From Arsenicicoccus sp. oral taxon 190 (lineage in GTDB: Bacteria; Actinomycetota; Actinomycetes; Actinomycetales; Dermatophilaceae): 64,000 nt of DNA. Made by a program: the position numbers and the translations under genes. The DNA lies in assembly GCF_001189535.1 (NCBI RefSeq), contig NZ_CP012070.1, positions 682,001 through 746,000 of the forward strand. Direction: 5' to 3'. Within the stretch, counting starts at the first letter, position 1. Every line of letters starts with the position of its first letter. Below are positions 32,815 through 41,794 of this stretch, piece by piece. The notes beneath the pieces were generated by a model that saw only the letters and a list, made by a program, of their open reading frames with translations, was not told the origin of the DNA and did not search any database.

Positions 32815-33401
32815 GCCGCTATACCGCGCTGCTTGACGCCTGTGTTCTCGTCCCGGTCGCCCTCGCCGACACACTTCTGCGCCTCGCCGAGCACGACCTC
32901 TACCGCCCGCTGTGGAGCGATCGAATCCTCGACGAGACGACCACCGCCATCGAGCGCGTCCACCCCGAGCTCGCCGACGGACGGGCGAGGGGACGCACGG
33001 CCGCGATGGCCTCCGCCTTCCCTGACGCGCTGGTCACCGGTTGGCAGGCGCTCGTCAACGGCATCTCTCTGCCCGACCCCGACGACCGACACGTCGTGGC
33101 CGCGGCCGTCCGAGGTCGGGCCGACGCCATCGTTACCGCCAACGTCAGGGACTTCCCCACCTCAGAGCTGAATGAGCTGGGGATCAGCGTTCAGCCGCCG
33201 GATTTGTTCCTCCTTGATCAGCTGGACCTCGCGCCGACGGCCACGATCGAGGCGCTGCACCGCCAGGCCAGCGCCACCCGGCAACCGCCCATCACACCCG
33301 AGATGCTGCTGAGGCATCTCGCGGCCTGCGGCGTGCCTGAGTTGGCCGCTGCTGCGCGCCGACAGCTCTGGCGACACACATCTGAACTCCCTCCTGCCTG
33401 A
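32811..33401 (+). CDS. PIN-domain toxin (VapC-like ribonuclease)
   Basis: 196 aa. PIN acidic residues are visible as D9 (ALLDACVL), E42 (RILDET), D91/D92 (PDPDDRHVVAAAV) and D114 (VTANVRDFP). It is longer than classic VapC (~130 aa), with a helical C-terminal extension. The GTG start sits in a GTGA overlap with the antitoxin gene. Likely a metal-dependent RNase held by the upstream protein. Confidence 0.82.
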   Translation: MSRYTALLDACVLVPVALADTLLRLAEHDLYRPLWSDRILDETTTAIERVHPELADGRARGRTAAMASAFPDALVTGWQALVNGISLPDPDDRHVVAAAVRGRADAIVTANVRDFPTSELNELGISVQPPDLFLLDQLDLAPTATIEALHRQASATRQPPITPEMLLRHLAACGVPELAAAARRQLWRHTSELPPA

Positions 33402-33402
33402 G

Positions 33403-33425
33403 CCGGGCCCACGCAGGAGGCCCGG
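33403..33425 (+). terminator. Hairpin after the PIN toxin gene
   Basis: CCGGGCC (33403-33409) pairs with GGCCCGG (33419-33425) around a 9-nt loop just after the stop. No U-run. The rest of the gap to 33628 holds no gene I can support. Confidence 0.45.
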
Positions 33426-33628
33426 ACATGCCACCGGGCACACCTGAAGCACGGCACCTGATTTCACGTGCGGAGCAGTCGCACCGAAGGCGGCTCGTAG
33501 AGCTTCTCCTCCTCCCCTGGAGACGCGACCGTGGCTGAGGAGGCGCAAGGGGGCGGCATACCCACCTGACGCCGACCACCAAAGGGTGCCAGGCTGGGTC
33601 GCGCCAGCCCACTCCCTCGGAGGCCCCC

Positions 33629-34462
33629 ATGACTGGATCCGCGCCGCTGCCCACCGTCGGTCTCGTCGCGCCGCCCGACCTGCCGCCCGAGCAGATCCTG
33701 CGCGTCGCCCAGACCGCGGAGGACTCCGGCGTCGACGAGCTGTGGCTCTGGGAGGACTGTTTCGCGACGTCGGGGCTCGGCCCGGCCGCGGCTGTCCTGG
33801 GCGCGACGACGCGACTGCGCGTCGGGATCGGCCTGATGCCGGTGCCCCTGCGCGCCCCGAGCCTGACCGCGATGGAGATCGCGAGCCTGGCGCGGATGTG
33901 CCCGGGGAGGTTCCGCCCGGGGCTCGGGCACGGCGTCGCCGACTGGATGCGCCAGGCCGGTGTGGGCGTCGAGTCCCCGCTGACCCTGCTGCGCGAGCAC
34001 CTCACCACGATCGGGGCCCTCCTGCGCGGAGAGACCGTGTCGTATGCCGGTCGCTACGTCCAGCTCGACGACGTGACGCTGCGGTGGCCGCCGCACGAGG
34101 TGCCGTCGCTGCTCGTCGGGGGTCGCGGCCCCAAGACCCTGGCCGTCGCGGGTGGGCTGGCGGCCGGGGCGATCCTCGACGACGTGGTGCGCCGCGGCAT
34201 CCCCGACGTCGACCGTCTCCGGGAGGCCGTCGGCCAGGTCCGGGCGGCGCGCGCGCAGGCCGGCCAGGAGGGCGAGCCCGAGATCGTGGCGCTGCTCCCG
34301 GTCCGCGACGACATCACCACCGACCAGCTGCACGAGCGCCTCGCGACCCTGCGCGAGCACGGCGTGACGACCGCGACGGTCGCGGCCTTCGACGACGACG
34401 GGTCTCCTGCCGGGGACGAGCGCGTGCTGCGCCTCGCCGAGCTGCTGGGCGCCGTGAGCTGA
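33629..34462 (+). CDS. LLM-class (F420-dependent) oxidoreductase
   Basis: 277 aa TIM-barrel flavin/F420 enzyme of the luciferase-like family: TVGLVAPPDLPPEQILRVAQ, then DELWLWEDCFATSG, RLRVGIGLMPVPLRAPS, GRFRPGLGHGVADWM and VPSLLVGGRGPKTLAVAG. The family uses F420 in actinobacteria; the substrate is unknown. It converges with a GNAT gene, the two stops being only 10 bp apart. Confidence 0.87.
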   Translation: MTGSAPLPTVGLVAPPDLPPEQILRVAQTAEDSGVDELWLWEDCFATSGLGPAAAVLGATTRLRVGIGLMPVPLRAPSLTAMEIASLARMCPGRFRPGLGHGVADWMRQAGVGVESPLTLLREHLTTIGALLRGETVSYAGRYVQLDDVTLRWPPHEVPSLLVGGRGPKTLAVAGGLAAGAILDDVVRRGIPDVDRLREAVGQVRAARAQAGQEGEPEIVALLPVRDDITTDQLHERLATLREHGVTTATVAAFDDDGSPAGDERVLRLAELLGAVS

Positions 34463-34472
34463 CCGCCCGCGG

Positions 34473-35039
34473 TCAGGCGCGCCCGTCCTCGGCAGCCTCC
34501 CAGTCGCTGCCGAGCAACCCGTAGACCCAAGAGTCGGAGACGACGCCCTCGACGATGCAGTCCTGACGCATCGTCCCCTCGCGCACGAAACCGAGCTTCT
34601 CCAGCACCCGCGCGCACGCCACGTTGCGCGTGTCGACCTCGGCCTGGACTCGGTTGAGGTCGAGCGTCCCGTAGGCCCACCCCAGCAGCGCCCGTGCCGC
34701 CTCGGTCGCGACGCCCTGCCCCCACGCCGACTGCCCGAAGATGAGTCCGATGGCAGCGCTGCGGAAGTCGGGGTTCCAGCGCAGCAGCGCCACCCAGCCG
34801 ACGCACTCGTCCGCGTCGCGCCAGGCGACGGCGACCCGCACCCCCGATCCGTCCGCTGCCCGCTGGCGGCTGCGCGTCACGAGCTGCAGCGCCCGCGACC
34901 GCTCCATCCACGGCGGCTCGTCCCAGTAGCGCAGCACATGCCGGTCGGTGTGCAGCGCCCACAGCGCGTCGGTGTCGGACTCGGCGAGCGGGCGCAGCAC
35001 CAGGCGGTCCGTGTGCAGCGTCGGTGTCTCGAGGGCCAT
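34473..35039 (-). CDS. GNAT N-acetyltransferase, RimJ/RimL type
   Basis: 188 aa. TDRLVLRPLAESDTDALWAL is the RimJ/RimL N-terminus; the acetyl-CoA loop is seen around GQSAWGQGVATEAARALLGW, and the end ARVLEKLGFVREGTMRQ is diagnostic. ATG 35039 has GGAGG 8 nt upstream; an ATG three codons earlier (35048) is too close to that site. Substrate protein or amino group unknown. Confidence 0.87.
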   Translation of the reverse strand: MALETPTLHTDRLVLRPLAESDTDALWALHTDRHVLRYWDEPPWMERSRALQLVTRSRQRAADGSGVRVAVAWRDADECVGWVALLRWNPDFRSAAIGLIFGQSAWGQGVATEAARALLGWAYGTLDLNRVQAEVDTRNVACARVLEKLGFVREGTMRQDCIVEGVVSDSWVYGLLGSDWEAAEDGRA

Positions 35040-35175
35040 GGGGGCCATCCTCCCCGACGGGCCGTGGCAGCGCCTCCGGCGAGACCTCAGGGGCCGGTCA
35101 GGGTCGCACCGGATGTCACGGCCAGCGGGCACTCGGAAGTCTGGTGGTGGGCTCGGGCACGAGGGGGGACAGATC

Positions 35176-35573
35176 ATGGGGGCACTGCGTCGGTGGATGC
35201 TGGGTCTTGCGGTCTTCCAGGCGCTGTCGACTCTGGTGGGTTCGTGGAGCTGCTGGCCGTGCCCCGATGGTTCGCGCCGATGCTCGACGGCACCGGTTTC
35301 GCCGGCCGTCAGGTGCTGGCGGCGATCTTGCTCGGGCTGGTCGTCGGGGGCCCTCAGTGGGTCGGCGTCGCGCTGCACCTGCGGCGGTCGCGGTGGTGGG
35401 TCACGGCGCACACCCTCGCGGGCACCGTCATGCTCGGCTGGATCGCGGGCGAATGCCTCGTGCTGGGCGCGTTCTCCTGGCCGCACGCTCTGTGGGGCGG
35501 CGTCGGCGCGCTCCAGCTGCTCCTCGTGTGCGCGTTCCTCGGCGCCTTTCCAGCCCGCTCGTCGGGCGCGTGA
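35176..35573 (+). pseudogene. Small four-helix membrane protein, frameshifted
   Basis: From ATG 35176 the frame encodes MGALRRWMLGLAVFQALSTL, and a different frame then continues FVELLAVPRWFAPMLDGTGF and three hydrophobic helices to a stop at 35573. Adding one G to the GGG run near 35237 joins both into one ~132 aa membrane protein. Family not recognised. GAGGGGGG lies upstream of the start. A true mutation or a sequencing slip at the G run. Confidence 0.6.
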
Positions 35574-35608
35574 CCCCCCGCCGGATCCGGCGGCGCCATC
35601 TCTGACAC

Positions 35609-35676
35609 TCCCCTCCCCCGATCGTGGACGTTGGTGGTCGTCCCGTCGCACAAACCGACCACGCTGTCGGGAGGGG
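35609..35676. repeat. Imperfect hairpin, family 2 copy
   Basis: CCCTCCCCCGATCGTGG (from 35610) faces CCACGCTGTCGGGAGGGG (ending 35676) with several mismatches, enclosing a GTTGGTGG...CCGACC region. It matches the CGATCGTGGAC hairpins at 4054 and 56101. It may end the transcript of the upstream membrane-protein gene. Confidence 0.6.
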
Positions 35677-35749
35677 TGGATACCCTGCGAGCGACGAATG
35701 AGGCACGACGAATGAGGCACAACGACGGAGGCACGACGCAGGAGGCGCG

Positions 35750-36250
35750 ATGGCCACGCACCAGCACACCTACGACCTGACCGTCACCTGGACCGGCAAC
35801 CAGGGCCCCGGGACCAGCTCGTATGCCGCCTACGCCCGCGACCACGAGGTGACGGCTCCGGGCCTGCCCCCGATCGCGGGGTCCGCCGACCCGGCGTTCC
35901 GCGGCGACCCGTCCCGGTGGAACCCCGAGCAGCTGCTCGTCGCGTCCCTCGCCCAGTGCCACATGCTGTGGTACCTCCACCTCGCCGCCCGGGCCGGCGT
36001 CACCGTCGTGGCCTACGAGGACCATCCGCACGGGGTCATGACGACGGAGGCCGACGGGTCGGGTCAGTTCGAGCGCGTGACCTTGCGACCCCGCGTCACC
36101 ATCTCCCAGGGCAGCGACGCCGAGGTAGCCCATAGGCTGCACGCCGACGTGCCGGCCCTGTGCTTCATCGCCCGGTCGGTGAGCTTCCCGGTCGACCACG
36201 AGCCCGCCATACCGATCGAGCAGTCAGCCGAGCCGCGATCCGGTGCCTGA
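35750..36250 (+). CDS. OsmC-family peroxiredoxin-like protein
   Basis: 166 aa. The two redox cysteines expected of OsmC/Ohr proteins are in SLAQCHMLWYLHLA and VPALCFIARSVSF; the N-terminal strand region YDLTVTWTGNQGPG also fits. It probably reduces organic hydroperoxides in the cytosol. The last 27 bp overlap the 3' end of the convergent GNAT gene. Confidence 0.9.
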   Translation: MATHQHTYDLTVTWTGNQGPGTSSYAAYARDHEVTAPGLPPIAGSADPAFRGDPSRWNPEQLLVASLAQCHMLWYLHLAARAGVTVVAYEDHPHGVMTTEADGSGQFERVTLRPRVTISQGSDAEVAHRLHADVPALCFIARSVSFPVDHEPAIPIEQSAEPRSGA

Positions 36251-37123
36251 CCCGGGCGTGAGCGCCCGGACCATCTCCCACTGGCGCACCGGTGCGGGGT
36301 GCAGGCCCGCGCGGGCCGCGAAGTCGTCCAGCAGGCCTGCGGGGACGATCGAGATCACCCCGACCCGGCTGACCGAGGGGGCGTCGCCGACCACGCGCCC
36401 GGCCAGGGCGGCGAGGAGGCGCCGCGCGTGCCCGCGGCGACGCGCGCCCGGCTCGGTGACGAGCCCGAGGAGCTGCAGCGTCTCGCCCCGGGGGCGTGCG
36501 ACGGCCAGTGCCGGCCCGAGGGCCCAGCCTCGCCACTGTCCGGACAGGCCGGCCAGCGAGGGCGCGGACAGCTGCCAGCTCAGGTCCGCCCCCGCAGCCG
36601 CGACGGCGTCCGCGACCCGGCCCGTCGGGACCGGCTGGAGGGCGACCACGTCGTCGGACGTGGCCCGACCGGCCAGCTCGACAGCCCCGGCCTCGAATCC
36701 CACGAGCTGGCGCGTGCGCTCGAACCCGCACCGCTCGTAGAGGCGCACCGCCGCGTCGTTGTCGGTCAGGACCTCCAGCCGCAGCTCCTCGCCGCGCGAC
36801 TGCGCCTCTGCCACAGCCTGATCCATGGCCACGCGCCCCCACCCGTGACCGTGCAGCCCCGGCGGGACGCACATGCTGGCCACGCGCGCCCGGCTCCCAC
36901 GGCGCGCCACGAGCACCGTGGCGACGACCGCGCCTGCCGACCACAGCTCGAAGGACGCGTGCAGGTCGATGTCCTCGACCCGCACCCGGTCGGCGAGCGC
37001 CTCGGCGTCCAGGGCGACGGGCATGGCATACCCGCTGAACCCGGCCGTGAGGTGCTCGGCGAGCACGGTCAGGGGGAGCTCGGTGACCCGCCGGACCTGG
37101 ACGTCTGCGCTCGATGCCGCCAC
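36224..37123 (-). CDS. GNAT acetyltransferase with two GNAT-like halves
   Basis: 299 aa. The N-terminal GNAT domain is clear (VASMCVPPGLHGHGWGRVAM, then VLTDNDAAVRLYERCGF near residue 125); the second half (LLGLVTEPGARRRGHARRLL) looks like another GNAT fold. The GTG start at 37123 is preceded by TAGGCT 6 nt upstream, a leaderless pattern. Overlaps OsmC tail-to-tail by 27 bp. Substrate unknown. Confidence 0.82.
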   Translation of the reverse strand: MAASSADVQVRRVTELPLTVLAEHLTAGFSGYAMPVALDAEALADRVRVEDIDLHASFELWSAGAVVATVLVARRGSRARVASMCVPPGLHGHGWGRVAMDQAVAEAQSRGEELRLEVLTDNDAAVRLYERCGFERTRQLVGFEAGAVELAGRATSDDVVALQPVPTGRVADAVAAAGADLSWQLSAPSLAGLSGQWRGWALGPALAVARPRGETLQLLGLVTEPGARRRGHARRLLAALAGRVVGDAPSVSRVGVISIVPAGLLDDFAARAGLHPAPVRQWEMVRALTPGSGTGSRLG

Positions 37124-37129
37124 GCGGCC

Positions 37130-37135
37130 AGCCTA
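37130..37135 (-). promoter_or_regulatory. Likely -10 box of a leaderless transcript
   Basis: TAGGCT (minus strand), 6 nt before the GTG at 37123. Confidence 0.45.
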
Positions 37136-37344
37136 TGACCCGCAGGATCGGCGGCAGACGCCGCCAGAGCGACAGACACTCACATGCACTTCGGAGCAAC
37201 GCCGCAGGACGACTCTGCCCGGGAGGTCGTTGTGCATGCGAGTTCGCGGCCGGCCCCCTCATCGTGCCCTCCACCCCAGGTGCACGCCCGGTCCGACGTA
37301 TGCCGATCGAGCGCGTCACGCCACGCCACCCCCCGCCATGCGCG

Positions 37345-37361
37345 TAGCGTGACGACGTCAC
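37345..37361 (+). promoter_or_regulatory. Putative promoter and operator of the DUF2853 gene
   Basis: TAGCGT (37345-37350) overlaps the perfect palindrome GTGACG-A-CGTCAC (37349-37361), 37 bp before ATG 37399. A repressor bound there would occlude the start site. The rest of the 275-bp gap (37124-37398) shows no gene. Confidence 0.4.
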
Positions 37362-37398
37362 CAAGGCACGACACCTTCCCAGCAACGGAGGAGCCAGC

Positions 37399-37719
37399 AT
37401 GACCGACCACCACCAGAGCGTCCTGGCCTATGCCCCGCACGCCGACAAAGCCGTCATCGACAAGATGGCCGCCACCTATCGCCTCGCGCTGAGCAACCGC
37501 GACGCCGCCACGGTGTCCGCGAGCGATCCGGCCGAGCTCGAGACCGTCCGCGACAACTTCCTCAAGAAGAAGCTCGGCCTCACCCAGAGCGACGCCGAGC
37601 TGGACGCCGCCATCAAGGACGTCCTGGCGTCGATGAAGGACGGCAAGTCCAACCCGCGCCTCGCCGTCTACTACCTGCTGGCCGAGAAGTTCGGCAAGCT
37701 CGACGTCTTCAAGGGCTGA
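37399..37719 (+). CDS. DUF2853 family protein
   Basis: 106 aa, all-helical, Lys/Ala-rich cytosolic protein. The family pattern is visible in YAPHADKAVIDKMAATYRLA, NFLKKKLGL and NPRLAVYYLLAEKFGKLDVF. A strong GGAGGAG site precedes the ATG. Function unknown in this family; single gene. Confidence 0.87.
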   Translation: MTDHHQSVLAYAPHADKAVIDKMAATYRLALSNRDAATVSASDPAELETVRDNFLKKKLGLTQSDAELDAAIKDVLASMKDGKSNPRLAVYYLLAEKFGKLDVFKG

Positions 37720-37774
37720 CCAGCCACGATGTCCCGCCGGTCCCGCCGGTCCTGGCGGGGGCATCCGACAGCCC

Positions 37775-38695
37775 CTACCCGAGGCGTCCGGGGGCGGCCC
37801 CCGCCCCGCTCAGGAAGCCCGCCGCCCGCCGGATGTAGCCCGGCCGGTCCTCGAAGTAGGCGCCGCAGTGGTCGACGCCGTCGACGACCACGAGCTGCGA
37901 TCCCTCCCCGGCCGCCTCCGCCAGGCGGTGCGCGTGCTCGACGGGGATCACGGAGTCCTCGCTCCCGTGCACGATCAGCAACGGGCGGGGCGCGAGGTCC
38001 CCGACGACCTCAAGGGGCTCGACCTCCCCGAACCCATAGCCGTAGCGCAGCCGCGTCGCGTGGTCGACGAGGGTCACGAGCGGCACGGGTGGCAGGCGCA
38101 GCGACGACGCCGCCGCGGCCACGACACCGTGCATGTCGGCGAAGGGGGAGTCGGCGAGCACGCGTCGCACCCGGGGGTCGCGCGCGCCGACCATGATCGA
38201 GGTGGCCGCCCCCATCGAGAAGCCCAGCAGCGACAGCTCGGCGTCCGGGCGCCGCGCGGCAGCCCACTCGATCGCCGCCTCGAGATCCTGCTGCTCGTAG
38301 TGGGCCAGCGACTGCGGCCCGTCGTCGGAGTCGCCGCAGCCGCGGAAGTCGAAGAGCAGCACCGCGAATCCCTCACGGTAGAGCCCCGGTCCGATCCCCA
38401 GCATGTCGGCCTTGGAGCCGCGGTGACCGTGCGCGACCACGACGACCTGGGTGGCCTCGGGCCGGTCGAGCCACCAGCCCGCGATCCGGGTGCCGTCGGC
38501 CGCGGCGAAGCGCACGTCCTCGCTCACCTCGCCCAGCCCCACCTCGAACGGCGTGAACCCGTAGGGCAGCGCCGGCCGCTGCGGCCCGCTGATCTGGCGG
38601 GCCGCCGCCAGCGAGCCGATCGTGCCCCCGACGAGAGCGGTGGCGGCGAGGGAGGCGGCGGCCCCGAGGGTCGTCATACGAGTGATGCGTGGCAC
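37775..38695 (-). CDS. Alpha/beta hydrolase, membrane-anchored or exported
   Basis: 306 aa. An N-terminal hydrophobic stretch (LGAAASLAATALVGGTIGS, residues ~10-30) suggests an anchor or signal. The fold follows with VVVAHGHRGSKADM, the nucleophile in LSLLGFSMGAATSIM, the Asp in VHGSEDSVIPVEHA and His in DGVDHCGAYF. Similar to BEM46/YfhR-like serine hydrolases. The GTG start at 38695 is preceded at 6 nt by TAGGAT. Confidence 0.85.
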   Translation of the reverse strand: MPRITRMTTLGAAASLAATALVGGTIGSLAAARQISGPQRPALPYGFTPFEVGLGEVSEDVRFAAADGTRIAGWWLDRPEATQVVVVAHGHRGSKADMLGIGPGLYREGFAVLLFDFRGCGDSDDGPQSLAHYEQQDLEAAIEWAAARRPDAELSLLGFSMGAATSIMVGARDPRVRRVLADSPFADMHGVVAAAASSLRLPPVPLVTLVDHATRLRYGYGFGEVEPLEVVGDLAPRPLLIVHGSEDSVIPVEHAHRLAEAAGEGSQLVVVDGVDHCGAYFEDRPGYIRRAAGFLSGAGAAPGRLG

Positions 38696-38701
38696 GCGCT
38701 C

Positions 38702-38707
38702 ATCCTA
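38702..38707 (-). promoter_or_regulatory. Likely -10 box of a leaderless transcript
   Basis: TAGGAT (minus strand), 6 nt before the GTG at 38695. Confidence 0.45.
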
Positions 38708-38772
38708 GGAGCGCGGCGTATGCCGCCCCGTGGCCACCGCCGTCCCACATGAGGGAGGGCGGCGGCCCCGGG

Positions 38773-40482
38773 TCAGACGTGGCGGCGCGCCGTGATCACC
38801 CGGAACCGGTTGGCCACGAACGCCGCGTCGGAGTACGCCGCGTTGGCGGCGGGGTTGGCGCCGGTGCCGTGGTAGTCCGAGAACGCCGCGGTCTGGTTGA
38901 CGAAGACCTGGCCGAGGAGGTTCTCGGACAGGGCGACGCCACCGTCGGCGGCGGCCTCGCGCGCCTCCTCCAGCACGGACTCCGACGTCGAGTAGACCGA
39001 CGCGGTCATCGCGCCGTGCTCCTTGATCGTGTCGCCGAGCTGGGCGAGCGACTGCTCGGTGGACTCGGTCGCGATGACGAAGGACACCGGCCCGAAGTAC
39101 TCCTGCGTGTAGACGTCCTCGTGCCTGACGTCGACCTGCACGATGCCGGGGGTGCGGACCACGGCGTCCGGCCACGCCGGGTGGGTCACGGGCCGGGTGT
39201 CGAGCACGACCCGCCCCTCGCCCTCGGCGGCGATGTCGGCGAGCGACCCGGCGTTGGTGCGGACCTGGTCGTTGACGGTCGCGCCGAGGATCTCCACCGC
39301 CTTGGCGTCGTCACCGGTGAACCGCGCCACCGCCGCACCCAGCTTGTCGGCGAACTCCTCGACGGACAGGTGACCCTCGTCGGTGTCGACGCCGGTCTTG
39401 GGGACGTAGATGTTCTGCGGCGCCGTGCACATCTGTCCGGAGTAGAGCGACAGCGAGAACGCGAGGTTGCCGAGCATCGGCTTCAGCGCGTCGGTGGAGT
39501 CGACGACGATGGTGTTGACGCCGGCCTTCTCGGTGTAGACGAGCTTGCCGCGCGCCGCCGCCTCGGTCTCCAGCCACGCCCCGAACCCGGGCCCGCCGGT
39601 GTAGTCGATGATCGCGATCTCGTCGCGCTCGGCGAGGTCCTTGGCGAGCGTCCCGCCGTCGTGGTCCGCCGCGAGCTGCACGAGGGCCTTGTCGAAGCCC
39701 GCCTCCGCGAGCACCTCGCGCGCGACCGCCACGGTGATGGCGAGCGGCAGCACCGCCCGCGGGTGCGGCTTGACGACGACGGCGTTGGCGGTGGCGAGCG
39801 AGGCGAAGATGCCGGGGTAGGCGTTCCAGGTCGGGAAGGTGTTGCACCCGATCACCAGACCGACGCCGCGGCCGACGACCTTGTAGTCCTTCTGCATCCG
39901 GATCGGGTCGCCCTTGGCGGGCTTCTCCCACGTGACCGACGACGGGATGCGCTCCTGCTCGACGAGCGCGGCGACCACGGCCTCCAGGGCCCGGTCCTGC
40001 GCCTCCGGGCCGCCGGCCTGGAAGCTCATCACGAACGGCTGTCCGCTCGTGTGCATCACGGCGCCCGCCATCTCGAAGGACCGCTTGTTGAGCCGGTCGA
40101 TGATCTCCACGCACACCGCGGCCCGGACCCGGGGCCCCGCGTCGCGCCACGCCTTCATGGCCTCGCGGGCCGCGGGCAGCGCCCGGTCGAGGTCGAGCAC
40201 GGGATAGGTGATCTCGAGCGTCGGGCCGTATGGCGAGACCTCGTCGCCGACCCGATCCCCGCTGCTCGGCTGGTCGTCGAGCTCCGTGAAGGGGCGACCG
40301 AGGTGGGCGGCATACGCCTCCTGGCCGGCCTCGGCAGCGCCCTCGCCGTAGACCCGGGGGCTCGGCGAGGCCGGGTATCGCGAGTAGTAGCTGCGGGTGC
40401 GCAGTGCCTCGGCGGCCTCGTCGAGGGTGGCCGCGTGGGCGTCGAGGAAGGGATGGCTGGGCGTCGCTGCCTGGGTCGTCAC
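38773..40482 (-). CDS. paaN: Phenylacetic acid degradation protein PaaN (aldehyde dehydrogenase fold)
   Basis: 569 aa, typical of the actinobacterial stand-alone PaaN. ALDH landmarks: GCNTFPTWNAYPGIFASL (Rossmann region), KPHPRAVLPLAI, and the catalytic Cys in YSGQMCTAPQNIY near residue 330. It oxidises the ring-opened aldehyde semialdehyde-CoA in the phenylacetyl-CoA route; the hydratase half of Gram-negative PaaZ is absent. The GTG start at 40482 has TAGGAT 7 nt upstream. Divergent from paaH, with 62 bp between starts. Confidence 0.88.
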   Translation of the reverse strand: MTTQAATPSHPFLDAHAATLDEAAEALRTRSYYSRYPASPSPRVYGEGAAEAGQEAYAAHLGRPFTELDDQPSSGDRVGDEVSPYGPTLEITYPVLDLDRALPAAREAMKAWRDAGPRVRAAVCVEIIDRLNKRSFEMAGAVMHTSGQPFVMSFQAGGPEAQDRALEAVVAALVEQERIPSSVTWEKPAKGDPIRMQKDYKVVGRGVGLVIGCNTFPTWNAYPGIFASLATANAVVVKPHPRAVLPLAITVAVAREVLAEAGFDKALVQLAADHDGGTLAKDLAERDEIAIIDYTGGPGFGAWLETEAAARGKLVYTEKAGVNTIVVDSTDALKPMLGNLAFSLSLYSGQMCTAPQNIYVPKTGVDTDEGHLSVEEFADKLGAAVARFTGDDAKAVEILGATVNDQVRTNAGSLADIAAEGEGRVVLDTRPVTHPAWPDAVVRTPGIVQVDVRHEDVYTQEYFGPVSFVIATESTEQSLAQLGDTIKEHGAMTASVYSTSESVLEEAREAAADGGVALSENLLGQVFVNQTAAFSDYHGTGANPAANAAYSDAAFVANRFRVITARRHV

Positions 40483-40489
40483 GTGCCCG

Positions 40490-40495
40490 ATCCTA
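40490..40495 (-). promoter_or_regulatory. Likely -10 box of a leaderless transcript
   Basis: TAGGAT (minus strand), 7 nt before the GTG at 40482 of paaN. Confidence 0.45.
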
Positions 40496-40544
40496 ACGAG
40501 CGGTTCCTCTCGCCGCAGTCCCGCCGACGTGCCACGATGCCCCC

Positions 40545-41789
40545 ATGACGGACCATGCGAGCGTGTCCAGCGATGCCGTCGACGCCGCCGGGGGGCGCGG
40601 CTGCGTCGCCGTGGTCGGCGCGGGGGCGATGGGCTCGGGGATCGCCCAGGTGGCGGCCCAGGCCGGCCACGACGTGATCCTGGTGGATGCCCGCGAAGGC
40701 GCTGCTCAGGCCGCTGTCGAGCGGCTCGGGGCGACGCTGGGGACCCTGGCCGGCAAGGGCAGGATCACGCAGGAGGACGCCGACGCGGCCCGGTCGCGGC
40801 TGAGCTGCGTCGACGACCTGCGGAGCCTGCCCTCGTGCCGGCTCGTCGTCGAGGCGGTGGTGGAGGACCTCGAGGCCAAGCGTGAGATCTTCGCCACGTT
40901 GGCGTCCCGGCAGGACGCGGACACGATCCTCGCGTCCAACACCTCGTCGCTGTCGATCACCGCCATCGCCGAGGGGATCGCCCACCCCGAGCGGATCATC
41001 GGGCTGCACTTCTTCAACCCGCCGCCGTTGATGAGGCTGGTGGAGGTCGTGCGCGGCGCCCGGTCCGGCGCCGACACCATGACCGAGGCGGTCGAGCTCA
41101 TGACGGCCTGGGGCAAGACGCCGGTGCGGTGCACGAGCACCCCCGGGTTCATCGTCAACCGGGTGGCGCGGCCGTTCTACGGCGAGGCGCAGCGGATGGT
41201 GCAGGAGGGGATCTGCTCGGCGGCGACGGTGGACGAGGCGCTGCGTCAGGCGGGGTTCCGGATGGGGCCGCTGGAGCTGACCGACCTCATCGGGCAGGAC
41301 GTCAACCTCGCGGTGGGCACGTCGGTGTGGGAGCAGACCGACCACGACCCCCGCTACGAGCCGACCGCCTTCCAGCAGGACCTCGTGGCCCAAGGAGCCT
41401 TGGGGCGCAAGACCGGCCACGGCGTCTACCGGTATGACGACGCCGGCAAGCCGCTGGACGCCGAGCCCGACCTGGCCGCGGTGACGGCGCTCGTGGGCGG
41501 CCCGGTGCGCACCGACCCGGTGGCCCGGACCGTGGCGATGCTCGTCAACGAGGCCGTGGCCGTCGTCGCGCGCGGCGAGGCTGCCCCGGAGGACGTGGAC
41601 ACGGCGATGCGGCTCGGCACCAACTACCCGCGCGGGCCGATCGAGTGGGGCCGGGAGATCGGCCTCGACGTGGTCGGGGCGCAGCTCGAGGAGCTCGCCG
41701 CGATCTACCCCACCGGCCGCTACCGCCCCTCCAAGGGCTTGCACCTCCCTCAGGTGGTCACACCCGCCGGGGTCAGCACCCCCGGCTGA
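40545..41789 (+). CDS. paaH: 3-hydroxyacyl-CoA dehydrogenase
   Basis: 414 aa. The NAD-binding Rossmann motif VVGAGAMGSGIAQVAAQAG is near residue 24; the catalytic His is in IIGLHFFNPPPLMRLVEVV. Two C-terminal 3HCDH dimerisation domains follow (RPFYGEAQRMV and VNEAVAVVARGEAAPEDVD, the latter with YPRGPIEWG). It oxidises 3-hydroxyadipyl-CoA in phenylacetate breakdown, given paaN, paaI and paaK around it; a general beta-oxidation role cannot be excluded. First gene of the rightward paa set. Confidence 0.88.
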   Translation: MTDHASVSSDAVDAAGGRGCVAVVGAGAMGSGIAQVAAQAGHDVILVDAREGAAQAAVERLGATLGTLAGKGRITQEDADAARSRLSCVDDLRSLPSCRLVVEAVVEDLEAKREIFATLASRQDADTILASNTSSLSITAIAEGIAHPERIIGLHFFNPPPLMRLVEVVRGARSGADTMTEAVELMTAWGKTPVRCTSTPGFIVNRVARPFYGEAQRMVQEGICSAATVDEALRQAGFRMGPLELTDLIGQDVNLAVGTSVWEQTDHDPRYEPTAFQQDLVAQGALGRKTGHGVYRYDDAGKPLDAEPDLAAVTALVGGPVRTDPVARTVAMLVNEAVAVVARGEAAPEDVDTAMRLGTNYPRGPIEWGREIGLDVVGAQLEELAAIYPTGRYRPSKGLHLPQVVTPAGVSTPG

Positions 41790-41794
41790 TGCCC

